Source: an uncultured Bulleidia sp. (GTDB lineage: Bacteria > Bacillota_I > Bacilli_A > Erysipelotrichales > Erysipelotrichaceae). From it: a stretch of DNA of 64,000 nucleotides. The stretch covers positions 1 through 64,000 of the forward strand of contig CAKVBD010000001.1 of the NCBI GenBank assembly GCA_934725105.1, written 5' to 3'. Shown here one piece after another: positions 44,610 through 53,320 of the stretch. Under the pieces are notes generated by a model, which was not told the origin of the DNA, searched no databases, and saw nothing but the letters and a program-made list of their open reading frames with translations. Position numbers and translations under genes: made by a program. Every line of letters starts with the position of its first letter. Position 1 is the first letter of the stretch.

Positions 44610-46103
44610 ATGAATCGTAGTGCTGGGGTGCTGATGCATGTTTCTTCTTTGCCATCCAATTATGGCATTGGAACATTTGGAAAAGAAGCATATGCATTTA
44701 TTGACTTTTTGAAAGAAGCTGGACAAACGTATTGGCAGATGCTGCCTTTACATCCAACTGGGTTTGGAAATTCTCCCTACCAGGCTTTATCTTCTTTTGC
44801 GGGAAATCCATATTTGATTGATTTAGATATGTTGATTGAAGATGGCTTATTGAAAAAAGAAGAAGTAGAAGATATTGACTGGGGGAAAGATGCTTCCAAA
44901 GTGGATTATGGCAAATTGTATGCAAATCGTTTTGCGGTACTGGAAAAAGCAAGCCGTAGATTAGCGAGTGCGAAATCAGAAGATTATTTTACTTTTTTAG
45001 AAGAAGAAAAAGACTGGCTGAAAGATTATGCGACGTTTATGGCAATCAAAGAAGATCGTCATGGACAGCCATGGTCACAATGGCCACAACAGCTTCGTGA
45101 TCATACAAGTGAAGAAGTGAAAGAAGAAGCATATCGTTTAAGGGAACGTGTTGTTTTTTATGAGAGAATTCAATATCTTTTTGCAAAACAGATCAAGGCA
45201 TTGAAAAAATATGCAAATGAGAATGGCATCAAGATTATTGGTGATCTTCCATTCTATATTGCGAGTGATTCTAGTGATGTATGGGTATCGAGCGAACAGT
45301 TTTTAATGGATGAGGCAACACATTCCATTCAATATGTCAGTGGTATGCCAGTGGATGGTGCAAATCCAAATGGTCAGAAGTGGGGAAATCCTTTATTTGA
45401 CTGGGATAGAATGGAACAGGAGCAGTATCAATGGTGGATCAAACGTGCAAAACATGCATTGCAGTGGTGTGATGTTTTGCGCATTGATCATTTCCAGGGG
45501 TATTTATCTTACTATGCGATAGAAATTGATGGTGAAGCAAAAGATGGTCATTGGTGTGAAGGTCCTGGTTTGAAACCATTCCACTATCTTGAAGAAGAAG
45601 TGAAAGATGTTGAAATTATTGTTGAAGATCTTGGCTATCTTTCTGATGAATTTAAACAAATGATCAAAGAGAGTGGATATCCTGGCATGCGTATTCTGGA
45701 ATATGCATTTGATCCAAACGATACGTATTCATTGTATATGCCTTTCCAGCATGAAAAAAACAGTGTTGCCTATATTGGAACACATGATAATGAAACATTA
45801 AAACAGTGGATTAAAGACAAGAATCAAAGTGAACGTGTGAAACGTGCATGTGCATATCTTGGATGTGACAAGGCTGGATTACAGGATGCAATGCTTCGCT
45901 GTCTGTATGGTTCTAGAAGTGATATTGCAATTGTGCAGATGCAGGATTTGCTTGGCAGTGAAATACGTATGAATGATCTGGCAAATTACCAGGAAGCATG
46001 GTGTTATCGATGTGAAAAAGGCAGCTATAATCGTACTCTAGCAAAGAAAATCAAGCAGATGATGCTTGTGTATGCTAGAAACAATTGGAATGTGTCTCAA
46101 TGA
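44610..46103 (+). CDS. malQ: 4-alpha-glucanotransferase (GH77)
   Basis: Disproportionating enzyme, 497 aa, that rearranges malto-oligosaccharides from glycogen or starch breakdown. Segments typical of MalQ: RSAGVLMHVSSLPS-like start, YWQMLPLHPTG, NSPYQALSSFAGNP, IGDLPFYIASDSSDVW, LRIDHFQGY (nucleophile Asp), EDLGYL (Glu), and GTHDNETLKQW. AGGAG lies 7 nt before the ATG. It starts the alpha-glucan cluster. Confidence 0.95.
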   Translation: MNRSAGVLMHVSSLPSNYGIGTFGKEAYAFIDFLKEAGQTYWQMLPLHPTGFGNSPYQALSSFAGNPYLIDLDMLIEDGLLKKEEVEDIDWGKDASKVDYGKLYANRFAVLEKASRRLASAKSEDYFTFLEEEKDWLKDYATFMAIKEDRHGQPWSQWPQQLRDHTSEEVKEEAYRLRERVVFYERIQYLFAKQIKALKKYANENGIKIIGDLPFYIASDSSDVWVSSEQFLMDEATHSIQYVSGMPVDGANPNGQKWGNPLFDWDRMEQEQYQWWIKRAKHALQWCDVLRIDHFQGYLSYYAIEIDGEAKDGHWCEGPGLKPFHYLEEEVKDVEIIVEDLGYLSDEFKQMIKESGYPGMRILEYAFDPNDTYSLYMPFQHEKNSVAYIGTHDNETLKQWIKDKNQSERVKRACAYLGCDKAGLQDAMLRCLYGSRSDIAIVQMQDLLGSEIRMNDLANYQEAWCYRCEKGSYNRTLAKKIKQMMLVYARNNWNVSQ

Positions 46104-46133
46104 AATAATTATTGAATATTATGAAAGTTGACC

Positions 46134-46147
46134 TGTAAACGCTTGTA
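46134..46147 (+). promoter_or_regulatory. cre-like site overlapping ptsH promoter
   Basis: TGTAAACGCTTGTA has one mismatch to the cre consensus (T for C near the end). It overlaps the -35 hexamer of the HPr promoter, so CcpA binding would block RNA polymerase. Confidence 0.6.
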
Positions 46148-46171
46148 AGTGAGAAATTGTTGTATTAAAAT
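46143..46171 (+). promoter_or_regulatory. ptsH promoter
   Basis: TTGTAA (46143-46148), a 17-bp spacer and TAAAAT (46166-46171), 33 bp before the ptsH start codon. Confidence 0.6.
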
Positions 46172-46203
46172 AAACCTAGTAAATGAATCAGGAGGAATTT
46201 TGA

Positions 46204-46470
46204 ATGAAACAGATTTCAGTTACAGTGATTGACCCTGTTGGATTACATGCTCGTCCAGCTACAGTAGCAGTTAATGCAGCTAGCAAGTTCAAGTGTGAAG
46301 TTAAGGTTGCTTATAAGGGCCGTACAGTAAATATGAAGTCCATCATGGGCGTTATGTCTTTAGGTATTCCTACACAGTCAGAAATTACAGTTTCTTGTGA
46401 AGGTGAAGACGAAGACGTAGCTGTCAAGACAATCGAAGATGTACTTCGTGCTCAAAAGGTAATTGCTTAA
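46204..46470 (+). CDS. ptsH: Phosphocarrier protein HPr
   Basis: An 88-aa central PTS carrier. His15 in GLHARPA receives phosphate from enzyme I, and Ser46 in MKSIMGV is the HPr kinase site that creates the CcpA corepressor. Length is canonical. CAGGAGG precedes the ATG. Enzyme I is not adjacent, which is unlike many Firmicutes; the gene stands alone with its own terminator. Confidence 0.97.
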   Translation: MKQISVTVIDPVGLHARPATVAVNAASKFKCEVKVAYKGRTVNMKSIMGVMSLGIPTQSEITVSCEGEDEDVAVKTIEDVLRAQKVIA

Positions 46471-46483
46471 TTAATTGAGTATG

Positions 46484-46517
46484 AAAAGGGAGTAGCGTCT
46501 TGGCTTCTCCCTTTTTT
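46484..46517 (+). terminator. Terminator after ptsH
   Basis: The stem AAAAGGGAG/CTCCCTTTT with a 14-nt loop is followed by T's. Confidence 0.85.
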
Positions 46518-46574
46518 CACAACTGCATGGTTGCAGCTCCATCTAAAAAAAGCTGATATTATTTTTATAATTAT

Positions 46575-46588
46575 AGAAAACGCTTACA
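46575..46588 (+). promoter_or_regulatory. cre-like site before second phosphoglucomutase
   Basis: AGAAAACGCTTACA matches the cre consensus except for the first base. It lies just after a TATAAT -10 (46566-46571), covering the probable transcription start, a repressing position. Confidence 0.6.
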
Positions 46589-46603
46589 GAAAGGTGAAAA
46601 TAA

Positions 46604-48289
46604 ATGACTTATTTGGATGAATATAAAAGATGGAAAGAAACAGATCTTTTAGACATTGACTTAAACACAGAACTAGACTCCATTGCCAGCGATGATGAAG
46701 CAATCAAAGAAAGATTCGCAGTAAGCTTACAATTTGGTACTGCAGGTTTGAGAGGTACATTAGGTGCTGGTACAAACCGTATGAATATCTGGGTCGTTAG
46801 ACAGGCTACACAAGGCGTTGCTGAGTGGGTGAAGACACAAGGTGGAACACAAACCGTAGCAATTTCTTATGATTCAAGATTAAAGGGCTGGAATTTTGCA
46901 CGTGAAGCTGCTGGGGTACTTGCAGCGAATGGTATCAATGTTCGTATCTATGATGAATTAATGCCAGTTCCTGCGCTATCTTTCGCAACAAGATATTACA
47001 AATGTAATGCAGGTATCATGGTAACTGCTTCTCATAATCCAGCAAAATATAATGGATATAAGGCATATGGACCAGATGGATGCCAGATGACAGATGATGC
47101 AGTCGCAGTTGTATATGATTCTATCCAGAAAACTGATGTATTGACTGGTGCAAAGTATATGCCATTCAGTGAAGGTGTTGAAAAGGGTCTGATCAAGTTT
47201 GTTGGTGAAGATTGCAAGAATGGTTTATATGAAGCCATTGAAGCTAGACAAGTACGTCCAGGTCTATGCAAGAGTGCAGGACTGAAACTTGTATATTCTC
47301 CTTTGAATGGTACTGGTCTTGTTCCAGTAACACATGTATTAAAAGACATGGGTATTACAGATATTACAATTGTTCCTGAACAGGAATATCCAAATGGCTA
47401 CTTCACAACATGTTCTTATCCAAACCCTGAAATCTATGCGGCAATGGAAAAGGGCGTAGAACTTGCAAAGAAAGTTGGTGCAGATCTTATGCTTGCAACG
47501 GACCCAGATGCTGACCGTGTTGGTATTGCGATGAAGTGTCCAGATGGAAGCTATGAACTTGTTTCTGGTAATGAAATGGGTGTTCTATTACTTGACTATA
47601 TCTGTGCTGGTAGAATTGAAAAGGGAACAATGCCAGCAAATGCTGTCGCTGTTGAATCTATCGTTTCTACACCTCTTGCAGAAAAGGTTGCTGAACATTA
47701 TGGTGTTGAATTAAGACATACATTAACTGGATTTAAGTGGATTGGTGATCAGATTGCTAAGCTGGAAGAAGCTGGTGAAGTGGATCGTTTCATCTTTGGA
47801 TTTGAAGAATCTTATGGCTATTTAGCTGGACCATATGTTAGAGACAAAGATGCTATCATTGGTTCGATGTTGATTTGTGAAATGGCAGCATACTATAGAA
47901 GTATTGGTTCTTCCATCAAGCAGAGACTGGAAGAAATCTATGCACAGTATGGCCGTTACCTGAATCTTGTAGATGCATATGAATTCCCAGGTTTATCTGG
48001 AATGGATAAGATGGCTGGAATCATGAAGGGATTAAGAGAAAATGTTCCTTGTGAATTTGCTGGAAAGAAAGTTACAAAGGTGACAGATTATCTTGATACT
48101 GCTTCGACTGGCTTACCTAAATCTAATGTATTGAGATATGACCTGGAAGATGGATCTGTATTGATTGTTCGTCCAAGTGGAACAGAACCAAAGATCAAGA
48201 CATATTTCACAACAAGCGGTGCAACACTGGAAGAAGCACAGGCAAAGAAAGATGCTTTAACAGAAGCAATCAAGCCTATTCTTGCTTAA
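46604..48289 (+). CDS. Phosphoglucomutase (copy 2, glycogen cluster)
   Basis: Alpha-phosphohexomutase, 561 aa, linking glucose-6-P to glucose-1-P, the substrate of GlgC and product of GlgP. Motifs: GTAGLRGTLGAGTNRMN, phosphoserine loop VTASHNPAKYNGYKAYGPDG, ATDPDADRVGI, FGFEESYGYLAG, RPSGTEPKIKTY. AAAGGTG precedes the ATG. A cre-like box lies in the promoter. Its place beside glycogen genes suggests this copy serves glycogen flux, whereas the copy at 22693 stands apart. Confidence 0.93.
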   Translation: MTYLDEYKRWKETDLLDIDLNTELDSIASDDEAIKERFAVSLQFGTAGLRGTLGAGTNRMNIWVVRQATQGVAEWVKTQGGTQTVAISYDSRLKGWNFAREAAGVLAANGINVRIYDELMPVPALSFATRYYKCNAGIMVTASHNPAKYNGYKAYGPDGCQMTDDAVAVVYDSIQKTDVLTGAKYMPFSEGVEKGLIKFVGEDCKNGLYEAIEARQVRPGLCKSAGLKLVYSPLNGTGLVPVTHVLKDMGITDITIVPEQEYPNGYFTTCSYPNPEIYAAMEKGVELAKKVGADLMLATDPDADRVGIAMKCPDGSYELVSGNEMGVLLLDYICAGRIEKGTMPANAVAVESIVSTPLAEKVAEHYGVELRHTLTGFKWIGDQIAKLEEAGEVDRFIFGFEESYGYLAGPYVRDKDAIIGSMLICEMAAYYRSIGSSIKQRLEEIYAQYGRYLNLVDAYEFPGLSGMDKMAGIMKGLRENVPCEFAGKKVTKVTDYLDTASTGLPKSNVLRYDLEDGSVLIVRPSGTEPKIKTYFTTSGATLEEAQAKKDALTEAIKPILA

Positions 48290-48294
48290 TATAC

Positions 48295-48321
48295 AAACCT
48301 GGTATTTTGCCAGGTTTTTTT
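48295..48321 (+). terminator. Terminator after phosphoglucomutase
   Basis: The stem AAACCTGG/CCAGGTTT with a 7-nt loop ends in a T7 run. Confidence 0.92.
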
Positions 48322-48368
48322 GTTGCTTGGAATGTAATAGAATGTTGTTAGAAATGAGAAAAAATTAT

Positions 48369-48938
48369 ATGAAAAAGATAAGAATTACATTCAATGCACC
48401 AGTGACATTGGGATTTGTTCTGCTTTGTTTTTTTGCAACACTTTTAGGTGTTTTATCGAGTGGAAAGATCACAGAAGTGTTTTTTATGACTTACCATTCT
48501 TCTTTGGCTGATTTCATGACATATGTCAGATTTTTTACACATGTATTAGGACATGAAGGATGGGAGCATTTCATTGGCAATGCTTCGTATTTGTTATTGC
48601 TGGGGCCAATGCTGGAAGAAAAATATGGCTCAAAAGCACTGTTGGAAGTGATTGGTATGACTGCTTTAGCAACTGGCCTCATTAACTATATATTCTTTTG
48701 GGATATTGCACTTTGTGGCGCAAGTGGTGTTGTATTTGCATTTATTGTGCTTTCTTCCTTTACAGAATTTAAACAGGGAGAGATTCCTTTAACATTCATC
48801 TTGATTATGTTTTTCTATGTTGGAGAACAGGTATATGAAGCTTTTGCGGTGAATGATAATATTTCTAATATGGCACATATCGTAGGTGGAATTGTTGGTG
48901 GAGTTGTTGGATACACATTGAATCGAAAGAAATTTTAA
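48369..48938 (+). CDS. Rhomboid family intramembrane serine protease
   Basis: A 189-aa protein with about six helices. The catalytic dyad is visible: Ser119 in CGASGVV and His170 in MAHIVGGIVGG. The oxyanion-side HFIGNASYLLLLGPMLEEKYG motif (HxxxN) is also present. I start at ATG 48369; the longer frame upstream runs through the terminator and is rejected. Substrates of bacterial rhomboids are rarely known. Confidence 0.9.
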   Translation: MKKIRITFNAPVTLGFVLLCFFATLLGVLSSGKITEVFFMTYHSSLADFMTYVRFFTHVLGHEGWEHFIGNASYLLLLGPMLEEKYGSKALLEVIGMTALATGLINYIFFWDIALCGASGVVFAFIVLSSFTEFKQGEIPLTFILIMFFYVGEQVYEAFAVNDNISNMAHIVGGIVGGVVGYTLNRKKF

Positions 48939-48999
48939 AAATGACCTTTAGTCAATCTCATAACCATGATAAAATATGAATACTTATGAAAGGGGTATC

Positions 49000-50862
49000 A
49001 TGAATAAGAATAAGATCATTGAAACCTTCCATGAAGGTCATTGTATTGAAGCATATCGATTGTTTGGTGCACATATTGGAAAAGAAAATAATCAATCTGG
49101 TGTTCGCTTTACGGTATATGCTCCACATGCAAGAAGAGTATATGTTATCGGTAATTTTACAGAATGGGATGAACATCCAGTAGAAATGCAAAGAACAGAT
49201 GCATTTGGCATCTGGAGTGTTTTTATCAGTAATGTTTTTGAATGGGATTGTTACAAATATAAAATTGAAACAGGAAAAGGAGATATCCTGTATAAAGCGG
49301 ATCCATATGCATTCTATTCAGAAACTAGACCAAGTAATGCATCAAAGATTTATGACTTCAATGATATCGCGTGGAGTGATGAAAAATGGATGCAGTCTAG
49401 AAATAAAAATTTTGATCAGCCAGTCAATATTTACGAAGTATATGCTGGAGGATGGAAAAAACATGGGGAGTATCCATATACATACCTGGATTTAGAAAAG
49501 GAATTGATTCCATATGTCAAAGAAAAGGGATTTACACACATTGAGATGATGCCTTTGTGTGAATATCCATTTGATGGATCATGGGGATATCAGGCAAGCG
49601 GATACTATTCCTTAACAAGTCGATATGGTAATCCAACAGAATTTGCTTCTTTTGTGAATGCTTGTCATAGAGAAGGGATTGGCTTAATCATTGATATGGT
49701 TCCTGTGCATTTTGTGAAAGATGCATTTGGTTTGATTGCATTTGATGGTGAGCCATTGTATGAATATGCGGATGTCGAAAATAGAGAATCTCAATGGGGA
49801 ACGATGAATTTTAATCTTTGGAATGAAGAGGTACGTTCTTTTTTGATGAGTTCTGCATGTTTCTGGTGTGATGTATATCATATTGATGGCATTCGTATGG
49901 ATGCGGTGAGCAATCTGATATACTGGGGTGGAAATAGTAATCGTGGTGTGAATCAAGGCAGTGTTGATTTTGTGAAGAGAATGAATTACTACTTGAACCG
50001 TGAATATCCTGGTGTGATGCTCATTGCGGAAGATAGTTCGGATTTTGCCAAAGTTACGGCTTCAACGTTGGATGGTGGCTTAGGATTTGACTATAAATGG
50101 GATCTTGGATGGATGAATGATACATTGAAATATTATTCTACAGATCCTTTGTATCGTGTATATGACCATCATCTGATGACGTTTTCTATGCATTATTTTT
50201 ACTCTGAGAAATTTATTCTTCCATTCTCTCATGATGAAAATGTACATGGCAAAAAAACGATCATTGATCGTATGTGGGGAGACTATGAAGCAAAGTTTTC
50301 TCAGGTAAGAAATCTGTATGCATATATGTATGCACATCCTGGCAAGAAATTGAATTTTATTGGAAATGAAATTGCTTCGTTTAGAGAATTTGATGAAAAG
50401 AAAGAAATTGACTGGTTCTTGCTGGAGTATCCAATGCATAGAGCGTTTGCAAAATTCTTTTCAGATTTGAATCATATTTATTTGAAATATCCAGCATTGT
50501 ATCAATATGACTATACATACGGAAAAGGTTTTCAGTGGATCAATGCAGATAATGCGAAGCAGTCAGTATTTTCGTTTGTACGTGAAGATGATGAACAATA
50601 TATTGTATGTATCATGAACTGCAAGCCAGAATCGTATCCGAAATATGATGTCAAAGTACCACAAAATGGCATATATAAAGAGATTTTAAATACAGAAGAT
50701 GCGTTGTATGGGGGATGTAATATGTGCAATAAAAAACCTCTGCATTCCATAACTGATGGAAAACAGGGTGTATTTTCTTCGCATATTACGATACAATTAG
50801 CACCGTGGGCTACAATTTATTTTGTATGTGACAAAAAGGGAGATAAGAAAAAACATGTTTAG
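49000..50862 (+). CDS. glgB: 1,4-alpha-glucan branching enzyme (GH13)
   Basis: Introduces alpha-1,6 branches into glycogen; 620 aa from ATG 49000, chosen from AAAGGGG just upstream (ATG 48976 lacks a site). A CBM48-type N-terminal domain (VRFTVYAPHARRVYVIGNFTEW) precedes the GH13 barrel. Catalytic residues: Asp301 (GIRMDAV), Glu344 (IAEDSS) and the Asp in FSHDENVHGK. SWGYQASGYYSLTSRYG is branching-enzyme-like. Its end overlaps glgP by 8 bp. Confidence 0.93.
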   Translation: MNKNKIIETFHEGHCIEAYRLFGAHIGKENNQSGVRFTVYAPHARRVYVIGNFTEWDEHPVEMQRTDAFGIWSVFISNVFEWDCYKYKIETGKGDILYKADPYAFYSETRPSNASKIYDFNDIAWSDEKWMQSRNKNFDQPVNIYEVYAGGWKKHGEYPYTYLDLEKELIPYVKEKGFTHIEMMPLCEYPFDGSWGYQASGYYSLTSRYGNPTEFASFVNACHREGIGLIIDMVPVHFVKDAFGLIAFDGEPLYEYADVENRESQWGTMNFNLWNEEVRSFLMSSACFWCDVYHIDGIRMDAVSNLIYWGGNSNRGVNQGSVDFVKRMNYYLNREYPGVMLIAEDSSDFAKVTASTLDGGLGFDYKWDLGWMNDTLKYYSTDPLYRVYDHHLMTFSMHYFYSEKFILPFSHDENVHGKKTIIDRMWGDYEAKFSQVRNLYAYMYAHPGKKLNFIGNEIASFREFDEKKEIDWFLLEYPMHRAFAKFFSDLNHIYLKYPALYQYDYTYGKGFQWINADNAKQSVFSFVREDDEQYIVCIMNCKPESYPKYDVKVPQNGIYKEILNTEDALYGGCNMCNKKPLHSITDGKQGVFSSHITIQLAPWATIYFVCDKKGDKKKHV

Positions 50863-53254
50863 AAGTAAAGAAGAATTCAAAGAGCAGTACACAAGACGCC
50901 TTGTTGAAAGCTTTGGATGTGCAGTAGAAGATACACATCCAACAGAAAAGTACATGGTCTTAGGCAAGATGGTTAGAGACTATGCAAACGTTAACTGGAA
51001 AGATACAAAAGTTGCGATCAAGCATACACAGGCAAAACAGGTATATTATTTTTCTATTGAATTTTTGTTAGGTAAGATGCTGACAAATAACCTGAAGAAT
51101 CTTGGTATCTATGACATGGTCGTAGATGGACTCAAAGAATTAGGTATTGATTATAATGAACTTGCATCCTTGGAATTGGATCCAGGTCTTGGAAATGGTG
51201 GTTTAGGTAGACTTGCGGCATGTTTCATGGATTCAGGTGCATCTTTAAACCTTCCATTGAATGGTAACTGTATCCGTTATCGTTCTGGTTTATTTGAACA
51301 GCAGATCAATGAAGCTGGTGAACAGGTAGAATTGCCTGACTACTGGATGCGTTATGGTAATCCATGGGAAATCCGTAAACCAAAACATGCGGTAGAAGTT
51401 GAATTCTATGGTCATATTGATTCCTGGTATGATGAAGATGGAACAATGCATTTTGAACACCGTGATTCTACAAAGGTCATGGCAGTTCCATATGATATGG
51501 CACTCATTGGAGCAAATACAATTTTTACAAATACATTAAGACTTTGGTCTGCAGAACCAGCAAGCAAGCCTATGTATATGTCTGAAAGAGATTATCTGTC
51601 TTTAGTAGATGATATTTGTTTGAAACTATATCCTGATGATTCTACAGAAGAAGGCAAGTATCTTAGATTGATGCAGGAATACTTCTTTGTATGTGCTGGT
51701 ATTCATTCTGTAGTGGAATCTCATTTGAAGCAGTATCCTTCCTTAAAGAACTTAGGTGAAAAGATTGCAATTCAAATGAATGATACACATCCTGTATTAG
51801 TGATTCCTGAATTAATGAGAGTATTGATGGATGAATATCATTTCTCATGGGATGAAGCAAGTGCAATTGTAAAGGAAACTTGTGCATATACAAACCATAC
51901 AGTTATGTCTGAAGCATTGGAAAAATGGCCAATGGATTACATCCGTAACCTGCTTCCACGTATTGCTATGATTATTGAAGAAATTGATCGTCGTTTCACA
52001 CAATATGTATGGGAACATTGCAATGGTGATCAAGGAATGGTTGAAAGAGTACGTGTGATCCAGAATAACACAGTACATATGGCAAATCTTGCTATTGTTG
52101 GTTCTCATTCTATCAATGGTGTTGCTAAAATCCATTCTGAAATCTTGAAAGATGACTTATTCAGAGACTTCTATCAGTTATTCCCAGAACGTTTCTCTAA
52201 TAAGACAAATGGTATTACACCAAGAAGATGGATGCTTTATAACAACCCACAGGAAAAGAAATTCTTAGATGAATTGATTGGCAAGGGTTATGAAGTTGAC
52301 TTCAGAAAGTTTGAAGACTTAATGAAGTATGTAGATGATCCAGCAACACAGGATGCATTCTTAAAGGTTAAGCAGGAAAGAAAAGAACTTCTTGCAAAGT
52401 ATATTGAAGAAAAGACAGGTATCGTTGTTGATCCAACTTCTATCTTTGATTCACAGGCAAAACGTTTGCATGCATACAAGAGACAGCTTTTGAATGTCAT
52501 GAATATCATCTATCGCTATCAAAGAATCAAATCTGATCCAAATTACCGTATGCAGCCACATACATACTTATTTGCGGCTAAGGCAGCAGGTGCGTATACA
52601 TTTGCTAAGAAAGTTATCAAGCTGATTAACTGTGTTGCGAAGGTTGTGAATAATGATCCTGATGTAAATGGTATGATCAAGGTTGTATTCTTGCCTAACT
52701 ATTGCGTTACAATGAGTGAAATTCTTGTTCCTGGTACAGATGTATCTGAACAGATTTCTACTGCAGGTAAAGAAGCAAGTGGTACTGGTAACATGAAGTT
52801 CATGATGAATGGTGCAATTACACTTGGAACATTGGATGGCGCTAACGTTGAAATTGATGCTCTTGTTGGTAGAGACAACGATGTCATCTTTGGACATACA
52901 GTAGAAGAACTCAACGATATGAAGTATAGCTATCGTGCACAGTCATACATTGATGGCGATGAAAGAATCGCAAATGTATTGAGATCTCTTGTTGACTGTA
53001 CTTGGAGTTCTGATCCAGATGACTTTACATTGATCTTGAATGAAATCAAGAATAAGAATGATGAATTCTTCGTATTGGCAGACTTTGATGCTTATGTAAA
53101 AGCACAGGAAAAGATCGAAGAATTATATCAGGATAAACAGCAGTGGGCTAAGATGTGCTTAGTCAATATTGCGAAGAGTGGATACTTCTCAAGCGATAGA
53201 ACAATTGAAGAATACGCAGAAGATATCTGGAACGCTGAACCATTGAAATTTTAA
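50855..53254 (+). CDS. glgP: Glycogen/maltodextrin phosphorylase
   Basis: Releases glucose-1-P from glycogen chain ends; 799 aa, PLP-dependent GT35. The N-terminal region has ALGNGGLGRLAACF-type LGNGGLGRLAACFMDS. The PLP lysine is Lys648 in EASGTGNMKFMMNGA. NDTHPVL and TNHTVMSEALEKW are conserved. I start at ATG 50855 (GGGAGA upstream), overlapping the glgB end. A strong palindromic terminator follows. Synthesis and breakdown genes are thus mixed in one region. Confidence 0.96.
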   Translation: MFRSKEEFKEQYTRRLVESFGCAVEDTHPTEKYMVLGKMVRDYANVNWKDTKVAIKHTQAKQVYYFSIEFLLGKMLTNNLKNLGIYDMVVDGLKELGIDYNELASLELDPGLGNGGLGRLAACFMDSGASLNLPLNGNCIRYRSGLFEQQINEAGEQVELPDYWMRYGNPWEIRKPKHAVEVEFYGHIDSWYDEDGTMHFEHRDSTKVMAVPYDMALIGANTIFTNTLRLWSAEPASKPMYMSERDYLSLVDDICLKLYPDDSTEEGKYLRLMQEYFFVCAGIHSVVESHLKQYPSLKNLGEKIAIQMNDTHPVLVIPELMRVLMDEYHFSWDEASAIVKETCAYTNHTVMSEALEKWPMDYIRNLLPRIAMIIEEIDRRFTQYVWEHCNGDQGMVERVRVIQNNTVHMANLAIVGSHSINGVAKIHSEILKDDLFRDFYQLFPERFSNKTNGITPRRWMLYNNPQEKKFLDELIGKGYEVDFRKFEDLMKYVDDPATQDAFLKVKQERKELLAKYIEEKTGIVVDPTSIFDSQAKRLHAYKRQLLNVMNIIYRYQRIKSDPNYRMQPHTYLFAAKAAGAYTFAKKVIKLINCVAKVVNNDPDVNGMIKVVFLPNYCVTMSEILVPGTDVSEQISTAGKEASGTGNMKFMMNGAITLGTLDGANVEIDALVGRDNDVIFGHTVEELNDMKYSYRAQSYIDGDERIANVLRSLVDCTWSSDPDDFTLILNEIKNKNDEFFVLADFDAYVKAQEKIEELYQDKQQWAKMCLVNIAKSGYFSSDRTIEEYAEDIWNAEPLKF

Positions 53255-53263
53255 AAAAAATAT

Positions 53264-53288
53264 GGCACCATTAATGGTGCCTTTTATT
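53264..53288 (+). terminator. Terminator after glgP
   Basis: GGCACCATTAATGGTGCC is a perfect 18-bp palindrome followed by TTTTA, with A's before it. Confidence 0.85.
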
Positions 53289-53320
53289 TTAGAAAATCAA
53301 TAAAAATAGTGGAGGGATCT

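Noticed and set aside
48282..48368. Longer start of the rhomboid protease
   Set aside because: The extension passes through the terminator of the preceding gene and is Cys-rich without any domain match.
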